The position numbers and the translations under genes are program-made. A stretch of 64,000 nucleotides of DNA from Leguminivora glycinivorella (Eukaryota > Arthropoda > Insecta > Lepidoptera > Tortricidae), in the NCBI RefSeq assembly GCF_023078275.1, contig NC_062990.1, forward strand, positions 10,245,549 through 10,309,548, read 5' to 3'. Positions within the stretch are counted from its first letter, which is position 1, and each line of letters opens with the position of its first letter. Positions 30,701-37,320 of this stretch are shown piece by piece. The notes under the pieces are model-generated. The model was not told the DNA's origin and did no database searches. It saw only the letters and a program-made list of their open reading frames with translations.

Positions 30701-32557
30701 GGGTAACCCATTCGTAGAGCTAAGTCAAATAAATACATACTAATATTATTCATACCAATATTATAAATGGGAAAGTGTGGGTGTGTCTGTTTGTTTGTCC
30801 CTCTTTCAAAACGGAGCGACGAATTGACGTGATTTTTTTTAGTGGAGATTGTTGAAGGGATGGAGAGTGACATAGGCTACTTTTTGTCTCTTTCTAACCC
30901 CCACTTCCCTAAAATAGGGGGATGGAAGTTTGTATGGAGCATTCCACAATTTTTGAATTTAACGCGAGCTACGGCAAAGGCTATCCATACTAATATTATA
31001 AATGGGAAAGTGTGTGTGTCTGTTTGTTTGTCCGTCTTTCATGGCAAAACGGAGCGACGAATTGACGTGATTTTTTTAGGGAGATAGTTGAAGGGATGGA
31101 GAGTGACATAGGCTACTTTTTGTCTCTTTCTAACGCGAGCGAAGCCGCAGGCAAAAACTAGTATTCTATAAACGGCTAAGCCATTGAAAGCGTTTATTCT
31201 GGAAAGAGGTATTATTTTAAATTCCGTGAAAACTTACCCGTCAATTTATGCATATTCTTAGAAGCCTGTCTTCTTGCATCTTCATAGAACTGTTCCACTC
31301 TTGCTCTTTTTGCCGGACTTTGCTTCAAGTATTCTGTGAAAAGGGGAACAAGTTATTATAACAAAGAGAATCCATACTAATATTATAAATGGGAAAGTGT
31401 GTGTATCTGTTTGTTTGTCCGTCTTTCACGGCAAAACGGAGCGACGAATTGACGTGATTTTTTTAAGTGGAGATTGTTTAAGGGATGGAGAGTGACATAG
31501 GATACTTTTTGAAACTCTAACCTTTTCCCTAAAATGGGGGGTGGAAGTTTGTATGGAGCATTCCGCAATTTGCGAATTTAACGCGAGCGAAGCCGCGGGC
31601 AAAAGCTAGTAGAGTATAAAGAAATAGTGACGTATTGGCACACGCAGATGGACCAAATACTAAATAATAGTCCCACAAATTATGCAACGACTAAAGCTAA
31701 AAAATGTAAATATAAAGTATCATATGTGTAAACACCTTTTGCGCCGATCTCTTTCACGAACTTTGTCTTCGTAACCGGAGCGTAGGTCCTGCCTGCAACA
31801 AGACAACTGTTTCGTTTATAAAATAAACAAATATGTATTTAAGGTCCGTTGTCAACAAATTGGGAGACGAAAAACGGATAAAAATCAAAAATTGTATAGG
31901 GGATATGCATATTTGGTTGCTATAACCTAAGCTGTATCATGAGTTGACACTTGACTCCAGGTATCAACCTGCGTAAATCGCAGTGTAACTTGCTCGCAGT
32001 AATCTATTGGTACGATAGTGGCTTCTGGTATCAGTCGGCATAACTTAGGCCAATTGCACAGCGGAACCAATTTCTATAGGGTGGAATCGACGCCACCTCT
32101 CAAAACAGGTCTGTTTAACAACTATAGACATGCGGCAAAAAACAAGCTTTATAAAAGACCCTGTAGTGTGCTGGACTACATTTCGCCCACACGTAAAGGG
32201 TTGTCTCCAACCGATGGCCTAAATGAACTAAGGATTCGAATAATACTTCCAAGCTGTAGGCAAACACTCGTGTGTCGTCCTTTATAGTTCACGCACGACC
32301 CCAATTGCCAAACGTAGCCAACAAAATCTTGTAGATTTTATTATTGCTGAAATTGAAGAATTATTTTGCCATTATTGTTATAAAATTGATATAACTCACC
32401 GTAGCTGCTGAAAAACGGTTGGCTTTTGGTACAATCCTTGAGAGTGAAATAAATAGAAGATACAGAAATGCGTTGGCAGATCCCGTTGCTTACATATCCT
32501 AATATATTTAAAAGTAAAATCTTACCAGGTTTTATTTATTCTCCAGTCTGTGGCCAT
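18141..32557 (-). CDS. Gene C: paralogue-like to gene B, predicted 491 aa, function unknown
   Basis: Eleven coding exons: 32526-32565 (ATG at 32557, good context), 32400-32407 (8-base microexon), 31736-31792, 31238-31333, 29474-29542, 28094-28258, 21261-21361, 20481-20573, 19812-19871, 19278-19446 and 18141-18766 (TAA). The phases fit at every junction and the coding bases sum to 1476, exactly 492 codons. The order is a basic start (RTYAPVTKTKF), a Lys/Ala-rich helical part (YLKQSPAKRARVEQFYEDAR), a basic PPKPKRIRQRRKPEQK, heptad-like helices (ELLNELRKELLANK), a short RRM-like segment and a Lys/Thr/Val-rich tail ending in an acidic cluster (DDMMVVDEEIGEEDDEE). The 169-bp exon and the following G-x-AT start match gene B. 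The two N-terminal exons are tentative; further 5' exons may exist at 34.37-35.0 kb. Family unknown. Confidence 0.65.
18848..19110 (-). mobile_element. RTE-type LINE 3' end, interrupted by a MITE
   Basis: The minus strand encodes AGHNWMRLAKDREKWRT, the C-terminal signature of RTE-clade reverse transcriptases, then GAGGCCTATGCTCAGAAGTG and a (TGA)n tail at about 18848-18862. A 134-bp element splits it at 18919-19052. The uninterrupted version of the same sequence is present at 34504-34625. Confidence 0.75.
18919..19052. mobile_element. 134-bp Tc1/mariner-like MITE with TA duplication
   Basis: Ends CAGTCAGTAGCAGAAGTT and AACTTCTGCTGCTGAATG are inverted and near-matching. Inner arms CAAGGTGTTCA and TGAACACCTTG also pair. 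The element is flanked by TA on both sides, and the intact target CTAGTACGCCAC exists at 34567-34578, so both borders are exact. Confidence 0.85.
19278..19446 (-). CDS. Gene C exon matching gene B exon 7
   Basis: With the acceptor CTTCCAG, the exon is 169 bases, the same length and phases (0 in, 1 out) as gene B's exon 11344-11512. Weak but ordered similarity, for example LQAFISEHKI against MQEFLNKFQP. A second acceptor 33 bases upstream (exon start 19479) would also keep the frame. Confidence 0.65.
19531..19770 (+). mobile_element. Helitron-like (Lep1-type) copy, diverged
   Basis: Carries the family landmarks in order: GGGAAAGTGTG, CGGAGCGACGAATTGA, GAGTGACATAGGCTAC and the 3' end GCGAACGAAGCCGCGG...AAGCTAGT. 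The 5' end is mutated. Confidence 0.75.
20124..20282. repeat. Palindromic MITE
   Basis: Left arm ACTAAGGGTTTCCCCAAACA plus ATCGACG, right arm CGTCGATAGGTTTGGCGAGA plus CCCTAAGT. Inner arms AGCTCGTTAGTAT and CATACTAACGAGC also pair. About 160 bp, non-coding, in a gene C intron. Confidence 0.75.
20278..20413. repeat. Palindromic MITE built on CCGATATCGG
   Basis: AGTGCGTTTTCACATTATCC and GATCCGATATCGGATGTC return inverted at the right end (GACATCCGATATCGGATC, GGATAATGTGAAAACGGACT). It abuts the palindrome at 20124-20282. Confidence 0.8.
21052..21126 (+). tRNA. tRNA-like sequence, probably SINE-derived or a pseudogene
   Basis: GTGGCCGAGCGG (box A-like, Ser/Leu-type D arm) is followed by GCTGGTTCGATTCCAGC, a perfect five-pair T arm with box B. 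The acceptor stem pairs poorly and the anticodon arm is not regular, so a working tRNA is unlikely. Confidence 0.4.
21261..21361 (-). CDS. Gene C exon (acidic helix)
   Basis: 2 + 99 bases between TTGTTCAAAG and GTAAAA. Contains DDITANVLQDELKQIMIK, which aligns in position with NKLLQARFDEMIGK, the end of gene B exon 4. Confidence 0.65.
21689..21925. mobile_element. PIF/Harbinger-like MITE, copy 1
   Basis: A near-complete palindrome of about 237 bp with ends GCACTGGTCTCACC and GGTGGGACCAGTGCC, and long inner arms (GCTATCGGCTATAAAAACGA and inverse). TTA on both sides fits the 3-bp target duplication of PIF/Harbinger. A second copy lies at 58145-58379. Confidence 0.75.
22016..22349. mobile_element. 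Short element with 60-bp inverted termini, related to the 5-kb block
   Basis: TTTTACCTTCCAATAAAATT, TGTATTATTTTGCCTGG and TATATCCGAGGTCT at the left return inverted at 22290-22349. Its interior (22061-22234) is nearly identical, inverted, to 27220-27390. It appears to be an internal deletion derivative of the larger unit to its right. Confidence 0.75.
23308..23520. repeat. GC-rich palindromic MITE
   Basis: CACCGCCACACATGCGCGCTTTA at the left pairs with TGCGCTTTATGTGTGGCGG at the right. The interior is a run of GCG/AGC-rich inverted pieces (GCTGATAGCGAGCGCAACGC). Non-coding. Confidence 0.7.
23521..24720. other. No gene recognised
   Basis: Two overlapping open stretches at 23622-24059 (one per strand, 141 and 76 codons) have no recognisable motif. 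A poly-T tract of about 12 + 10 bases lies at 24367-24391. Nothing else can be supported. Confidence 0.4.
25259..26250 (+). repeat. 97-bp tandem array, about 9 units, GC-rich
   Basis: The unit GGCGCCAGCATAAGCGTGGC, GGCCAGCGATACTGGTGGAC, AGCTTCAGCAGGATCGCGGC, GTTGTCACGGCAGACGAACG, CTCTGCATCACCATCGA recurs from about 25400 at steps of 97 to 106 bases, most often 97, up to 26250. A diverged first unit is at about 25259. Long open frames on the plus strand are a by-product: since 97 is not a multiple of three, the same unit is read in successive frames. It is therefore unlikely to be a protein-coding repeat. Confidence 0.9.
26640..26672 (+). repeat. (CCG)n trinucleotide run
   Basis: Nine or so CCG units inside the GC-rich block, followed by two copies of GTCCCCGGAGCACGTG. 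Confidence 0.9.
27845..28060. repeat. Inverted-repeat element sharing blocks with 9020-9090
   Basis: GAATGATTCACGGTTATTTT with CATTAGACTTATATCGACCG at the left, and GGTAATCACGGTCTATATCC with GGTCAATATAAGTCTAATGG at the right, form imperfect inverted ends around about 150 bases. Confidence 0.6.
28094..28258 (-). CDS. Gene C exon: basic stretch and helix
   Basis: 2 + 162 + 1 bases between an ATTATAG acceptor and GTAAGT. PPKPKRIRQRRKPEQK looks like a nuclear localisation signal. It is followed by a charged helix with VAELLNELRKELLANK. Confidence 0.7.
28725..28855 (+). repeat. Degenerate SINE 3' part
   Basis: TAAGTCCCAACATCACAAACC and ATCTGTGTAAGACTGTCCTA are diverged versions of blocks in the SINE tails at 29825-29935 and 30546-30650. 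Confidence 0.4.
29190..29460 (+). repeat. Dispersed repeat (GGCAAACAAGCATACGGCCC)
   Basis: GTGGCAAACAAGCATACGGC, ATGGACGCCTGCAACTC and CATGCGCGTTGCCACCCC match a very common lepidopteran repeat. A reverse fragment of the same family is at 42603-42660. Confidence 0.55.
29474..29542 (-). CDS. Gene C exon, 69 bp
   Basis: 2 + 66 + 1 bases, acceptor ATGTCGTAG, donor GTGAGT. Encodes a Lys-rich KVIEKKPALYNESKN. Confidence 0.6.
29650..29824 (+). mobile_element. Helitron-like (Lep1-type) copy
   Basis: Starts CCATAATAATATTATAAATG, has CGGAGCGACGAATTGACGTG and AGGGATGGAGAGTGACATAG, ends GAAGCCGCGGACAAAAGCTAGT-like. It is followed directly by a SINE tail and is part of the duplicated segment with 30366-30735. 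Confidence 0.8.
29825..29935 (+). mobile_element. SINE 3' tail
   Basis: ATCGTTGTCTGAGTACCCAC, AACACAAGCCTTCTAGAGCT and TCAATCTGTGTAAGAATGTCC are the 3' half of a lepidopteran tRNA-derived SINE family that also appears with its tRNA-like head at 59350. Confidence 0.6.
30051..30360. repeat. 310-bp near-perfect hairpin
   Basis: GCAATTCCCGTTTAGTTTGT through CCTTTTTTGTTACC (30051-30193) returns inverted after an 18-base loop (GGTAACAAAAAAGGAAGG... to ...AACGGGAATTGC). The arms are about 145 bp with few mismatches. It lies exactly between the two copies of the helitron-plus-SINE segment. Confidence 0.85.
30366..30735 (+). repeat. Second copy of helitron-plus-SINE segment (tandem duplication)
   Basis: Repeats 29650-30015 in order: the helitron-like copy (to 30545), ATCGTTGTCTGAGTACCCAC, the SINE tail, then TTAAGAAGGAACTTTTTCGT, GGTATCTCGAAAGGGTAACC and TAAGTCAAATAAAT. 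Only scattered substitutions separate the copies. Confidence 0.85.
30751..30982 (+). mobile_element. Helitron-like copy lacking its 3' end
   Basis: Begins CATACCAATATTATAAATGG and runs to GAATTTAACGCGAGCTACGG, where the usual AAGCCGCGGGCAAAAGCTAGT-like end is lost and the next copy begins. Confidence 0.75.
30984..31162 (+). mobile_element. Helitron-like copy
   Basis: Full length for this short subtype, CCATACTAATATTATAAATG to GCAGGCAAAAACTAGT. Head to tail with the previous copy. Confidence 0.8.
31238..31333 (-). CDS. Gene C exon, helical
   Basis: 2 + 93 + 1 bases between CTTTTCACAG and GTAAGT. YLKQSPAKRARVEQFYEDA predicts a basic amphipathic helix. Confidence 0.65.
31372..31610 (+). mobile_element. 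Helitron-like copy, long subtype
   Basis: CCATACTAATATTATAAATG to CCGCGGGCAAAAGCTAGT with the extra segment GGGGGGTGGAAGTTTGTATG also seen in the 19531 and 30751 copies. Confidence 0.8.
31736..31792 (-). CDS. Gene C exon, 57 bp
   Basis: 2 + 54 + 1 bases, acceptor TTGTTGCAG, weaker donor GTGTTT. Encodes RTYAPVTKTKFVKEIGAK. Another frame is also open, but only this one fits the next exon. Confidence 0.55.
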
Positions 32558-32565
32558 GAGTAAGC
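32526..32565 (-). CDS. Candidate first coding exon of gene C
   Basis: Acceptor-like TACAAATAG, donor GTAAGA, with ATG at 32557 in the context CTCATGGCC. Starting here makes the whole gene C frame an exact multiple of three. The neighbouring 8-base microexon at 32400-32407 (CAGCTACG, strong pyrimidine tract, donor GTGAGT) is needed to keep phase. Both are unproven. Confidence 0.4.
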
Positions 32566-33384
32566 CTATTTGTAGTAAAAATAAAAGTTTTTATGGTGCC
32601 TTTTGTATTGCACCCTAATATTTACTTATCACGAATATCATGATGTTTGTAACTGACACCAACGGCGAAAATACAGAATTCACTTAAGTATCTTCATTGT
32701 ACACCTTCTATTTCTATTAGATCAAAACTAAAGATTACAAGAGTTACACGGGAACTCAAAACCTGCTTGTCTCTTGATGACAGGGTTTTAGAGAGTCGAA
32801 CTAAAATCGTGTTTTCTTACGGAACGACTCTAACTTAAGACATTTTCATTATTATGAAAATGTTGAAAATCCTGACAGCATGGATCGAACGTTGCTCTTG
32901 AAAATCCTGACAAATACTGGATGGTCATTCTTTAACAAGAACTTAATCGTTACCACAATAAAGTAATAAAGTTTCTATTAGATCATACACTAAACCTTCA
33001 GGAACAGCTAATCCTTCATATTTGCACGCACTATCGCCACCATCGGCACCATTTATTTTGCTGTAGCTACACTACAACCTTGCCTTTCGCTTCCACAGCT
33101 CTAATCATTAGAGCTAGATTCTAGCGTATAACTGGAGTTACTAAAATCCTAACAGTCTCCCAGTTCCAAAATCCTAACCAAAAACTTGACGTGTCAGGAC
33201 GACATCCTGACATAGAAACGGTAGAACATTGTGACCGATAAAGAATAAATGGTTTAGGATCGTACTATCTGGAAATCAATCAAGAAACAGCAGTCGTGAT
33301 GTCATACAGGATGTAACATTAATGCTGGTGATCCATTTAAGAGCATAACCGGTATCGAATAGCGGTTACGAATACCACTTCCTT

Positions 33385-33720
33385 TTTAGGGTTCCGTACC
33401 AAAAAGGTACAAACAGGAACCCTTATGGTGCGACTCTGTCCGTCTGTCACATTCCTAAATATCTCGAGAACTACTAATTTTAAAATAAACACCATGAAAA
33501 TTAAAGGTACTATAGAAGGTAATGTATAAGCCGTAGGATTTATCTTCGGCAATTATGTTACATAGTGTCTTGACATCATCATAATCGACCTTAACGTCTA
33601 TTGCTGACGATTTATGGTGTAATATTCGAGAAGCACCTTTTCTGATGGCTGACTTAAATGCGAGACCGACATAGTCCACCGCAGGACTGACAGGAAAAGT
33701 TGTCCCATACAAGGAAAAGC
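33385..33720. repeat. AGGGTTCCGTACC repeat with attached unknown open frame
   Basis: 33385-33475 repeats the block seen at 4321-4430. Next to it, on the minus strand, about 80 open codons (33455-33712) contain YGTTFPVSPAVDYVGLAFKS and VKVDYDDVKTLCNI. They look protein-like but match no family I can name. The remaining intron or upstream DNA of 32566-34370 shows nothing else. Confidence 0.4.
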
Positions 33721-34370
33721 ATAATTTGATGAAAAAGCATTTCGCCCATAGAGGGTCGTAGTTCGTAGTTCTGTATAGAGCCCAGGAGGGCGATTTTTGA
33801 ATCCCGCATACGAGATTTTGTCACTAAAATACCGGTTTAAAACGGTGACTTGCTTATTATTTTCAGTGACAATTTTCTGAATTCGAACGCGTGAGACTCA
33901 AAATGATATTCCTGTGCCAGAAGCTCTTAAAATATGAAATAACATCTGAAATTACAACAGATTAATTAAATCATAGCGGACCAACCGGAACGACGAAACG
34001 GATTTTTTCACCGAAGACAATTGCTGGCCTGAAAGGCAAGCGATAACGACTATTTGTTATATAAATCTGCGACACGCACTAACACAGTCCAATATTCTCA
34101 TAAAGCGGTAGACCGCGGTAGGTAGACGCGCATTGAGCATTATGATACCGCTTTATCTACAAAAGGTATGTCTCCTCATACAAGAGTAAGAGTGAGTCAT
34201 TGAGGAGTAGGAGCAACTGAGTGAAGGATTCAACTGGTTTTAACATCCTTATAAGCCTAAATAACTGCTGTAAAAAGGAAACTTAGTATCCCCAAATTAT
34301 ACCAACTTCTTTACTGGCCCGTGGACTAAGTATCTCGATAAAATATGTACAAAAACAAAGTAAAGCACTT

Positions 34371-35000
34371 ACAACACATAACTCTCGTTTTCGGATTGAG
34401 GGTGTCAGGACGACCGGACGCCGCGCCGTGAAGAGGCCGGCTCACGTACATGCTTATAACTGGACAAAATCCTCATCAATAAGAGATCAGGAAAAACAGA
34501 AATCATCATCATCATCATCATCATATCAGCCCCTTATCGCCCACTGCTGAGCATAGGCCTCTCTTCTAGTACGCCACTTCTCCCGGTCCTGAAGCTAGTC
34601 TCATCCAGTTGTGACCCGCAATAGAAGTAGTAAAACAGAAATAGAAGTAGATTACATGCTATAAACTTACTGAGTGAAGTTCTAATGTGTCTTCCGTCGG
34701 CTGATTCAGCGTAAGTATTTCAAAAGGATTATGGCATACTTAACCTGTCGCACCGTCGACCTTATTCTGTGTTGCACCTGCAAACAGTCGTCATAAATTC
34801 CTGAAAATTCTTACCTGCATCTCGTCAGTCTTGAACTTATTCCGGCGAAAAACTTCTTGCAAACATCATGTTGAATGTCAATCTTCTAATAGGTGCTCCA
34901 GAGACTTGATCCGTCTCCGACAGGTTGCCCAGAACTTGGTTTCACTGCAGGACTGTATCCAAGCAACTCCATCACCTTAAATCTCTTAACAAAGTCATAT
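34371..35000 (-). other. Possible 5' exons of gene C
   Basis: Splice-like segments on the minus strand: 34372-34462 (acceptor TTTTGTCCAG, donor GTAAGT, open in one frame with MYVSRPLHGAASGRP), about 34677-34706 (donor GTAAGT), about 34770-34802 (acceptor GTTTGCAG) and a segment ending GAGATGCAG before GTAAGA at about 34826. Some phases agree with the gene C exon at 32565 and others do not, so these may be untranslated. Confidence 0.3.
34504..34625 (-). mobile_element. RTE-type LINE 3' end
   Basis: TCACAACTGGATGAGACTAG, GACCGGGAGAAGTGGCGTAC, GAGAGGCCTATGCTCAGCAG and a (TGA)n tail on the minus strand. It is the uninterrupted counterpart of 18848-19110. Confidence 0.75.
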
Positions 35001-35448
35001 ATCGAAGAAACACAATCGAAAAGTAAATAGCAAGGTCATAGCTCTAACATATAAAACACAAGCATTAAGAGTAGATAATGTAACTTACCGAATATCTTAA
35101 CTTAATATTCATATTACTTTATACAGACTGAAATCACAAGGTACTTTTTGGCTTATATTTGTAGCTAGCAAGTTCAACATTCCAGAGATCCGTTTCAAAG
35201 CTAACTTCGATCAACAGGTCTTGATTTTTCGTTTACATATGTAGGTAAAGCCAGGTTTTGGCCAGTTTTATACTAAGACGAATGTTGCGAGCAGAATATT
35301 TTTTAATCATTATTGCTATTTATTTATGCCTATTCCACAATATACTATTTACGATTTTCAGATAGGGTTCAAGTTACCAACTGAGTCAGGTTAAGACCCT
35401 TATTGTTCATCATCCCAAAGAAATAAGAATAAACTCAATTAATTTAGC

Positions 35449-35454
35449 TTTATT
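35449..35454 (-). terminator. Polyadenylation signal of gene D
   Basis: AATAAA on the minus strand, about 395 bases after the gene D stop codon at 35849. Confidence 0.5.
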
Positions 35455-35848
35455 CCTTAAACACAAATGCGACTTCTCGCATACTTACATGTCTACAGAA
35501 AACAAAATATGAAAGAAAAAAAAAACAGATATATTTTGCCAAATCTAAAAACCCTTCTTATTAAAAACAAGTACAAACTTCGTTAAAAAAACTGCAATTT
35601 TTCCTCTAGCTGAAATCATTTCTCTTATAATTACTCTCGTAATTACCATCGAAATAGTATTAATTTTATATTGCCTTCTGAAACCTTTCAGACACATAAT
35701 TGTCATTCTGTATAATACCACCATCACCACGATTAATTGATATTTCGCGAGAAGGGTTTAAAAGTGGCTAAATATAAATTCTAAGCTTACAATAATCATA
35801 ATCACCGAATAATCATTACACAACTCACGGACACCTGAAATCTTTGAA

Positions 35849-37320
35849 TCAATTATCGATGCAGACCACCTCAGTATTATCTATGCAAACTACCTCATCA
35901 TCACTTTCCCCAGAGCCCAGGTCCATATCCGCTTCATCATAAGTGTCCTGTAACTCCGACTTCAACTTTTTGACCAAGTCAAGCAAGGCTTTCTCTGATT
36001 TATGATATTTCACTTCAGCGACTACACAGCGATTTTTCTCATCAACAAAGTCTAGTTTGTACTTCATACTTATTATAGTCTCAACTGATACAACGTCGAT
36101 ATCCACTTCCAATCTCACGTACACAGCTTTGTTGTGGAATTCTTTTTGAAGTTTCTGAACTTTCCATTTGCCGAAATCTATTCCTTTTACCCCTCTGTTA
36201 CTGTGCTTGAGTCTCTCAAGAACAATAGGTGCGTTCACTCTGTTACCTTCATCTAAGAAGGTTATATACATGGGTATATATCGAGTGTTCATTTCATCAG
36301 CCCCTACGATCACAAGTTTCATGCTTAAATTACAATCGCCTAATTTTAACAACCATCGTTGTGATTCGGTGTTGTCCGGAAGAATCCCAAAAAACCGAGG
36401 ACTCTGAAAGCCGTGTTTGACGAAATCGGTCCTACTGTTACCACCATCTTGGTGATATTTGAAGATTTGGGCGATGATAATCTCTCTGATTTTTCGAGCT
36501 TGGTTGATGCCCAGATTTTTGTTGCCAGGTACCGTGATCTTGACCAATTGGGGATCGTTAGCGATCATGGGCATCGGGTTGTTGATAGCAGCGTTCCTCA
36601 GTTCTATTGCGTTCGTCATGGATTTCTCTTTTAATCCTAAATCGAACGCGTCTTTATCTATAGCGACTGCTTTTAGGAACACGCTGACTTTTTGCAGTTC
36701 GTAACTGAGAGTCATGTTGTATTTTTCGAGAGCGCGGGCAGCCGCGGGGGGCATGTCTACGTAAACTCTAGTACCTTTAGAGGTAACGATTTTCTTGACG
36801 AGCTTCCATTTACTTACCCTAGCGCCTTCGAGTTTTTTGTTCTGCAGCTTGAGTTTGTCAAGCGGCTCGATTTTGCACCTGGAATGACCGGGAAGCCATA
36901 TAGCAGCCCTTTCGTACCAGAGTTCCTCGCTAGTGTAGACTAGGATGTTGAAATTGAAGCCGCTTTGAGTGAAATCGTGTTTGAAAAGCCACTTTTTGGT
37001 GAGTTCGTCGCGCATCTGTAGCTCGTAGCGCAGAGTGCTGTGGAGGCCCCTGAAAGTGAAATCCGGCGCCCACGAGCCTGCCTCAGATTCCTTAACGATC
37101 TGCTGAATCAAGTAGGTCTTTAGTAAAACGGCTTCGCGACCTGTGAACGGTTCGAAATCGTCTTTGCAGAGATAGAGTATGTTGTTGTCAATTTGCTTCT
37201 CAGGTCCCTGGAAAGGTTGCTGGGACACTGACGGCACCATCATCGGTACAATAACTGGTGGCGGGAACGGAATACCCACGTTTACCGTGGCTGGTGCTTG
37301 TGTCATATCCCACTCTGGAA
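35849..37320 (-). CDS. Gene D last exon: tandem DUF4780-like domains
   Basis: 490 codons including the stop. The first domain contains LYLCKDDFEPFTGREAVLLK, AAIWLPGHSRCKIEPLDKL and RVSKWKLVKKIVTSKGTRVY. The second contains WLLKLGDCNLSMKLVIVGAD, YIPMYITFLDEGNRV and KWKVQKLQKEFHNKAVYVRL. The shared pattern (a hydrophobic strand, W/Y-x-P, L-x-x-L-x-x-N/S, K-W-K/R-V, V-x-V) is that of arthropod DUF4780 domains, known from proteins of unknown function. The tail is acidic (DEADMDLGSGESDDE) with VVCIDNTE repeated at the end. Confidence 0.75.

Noticed and set aside
36168..36943. Plus-strand frames opposite the last exon of gene D
   Set aside because: Shadow frames of the minus-strand DUF4780-like exon, whose frame is longer and fits splice phases.
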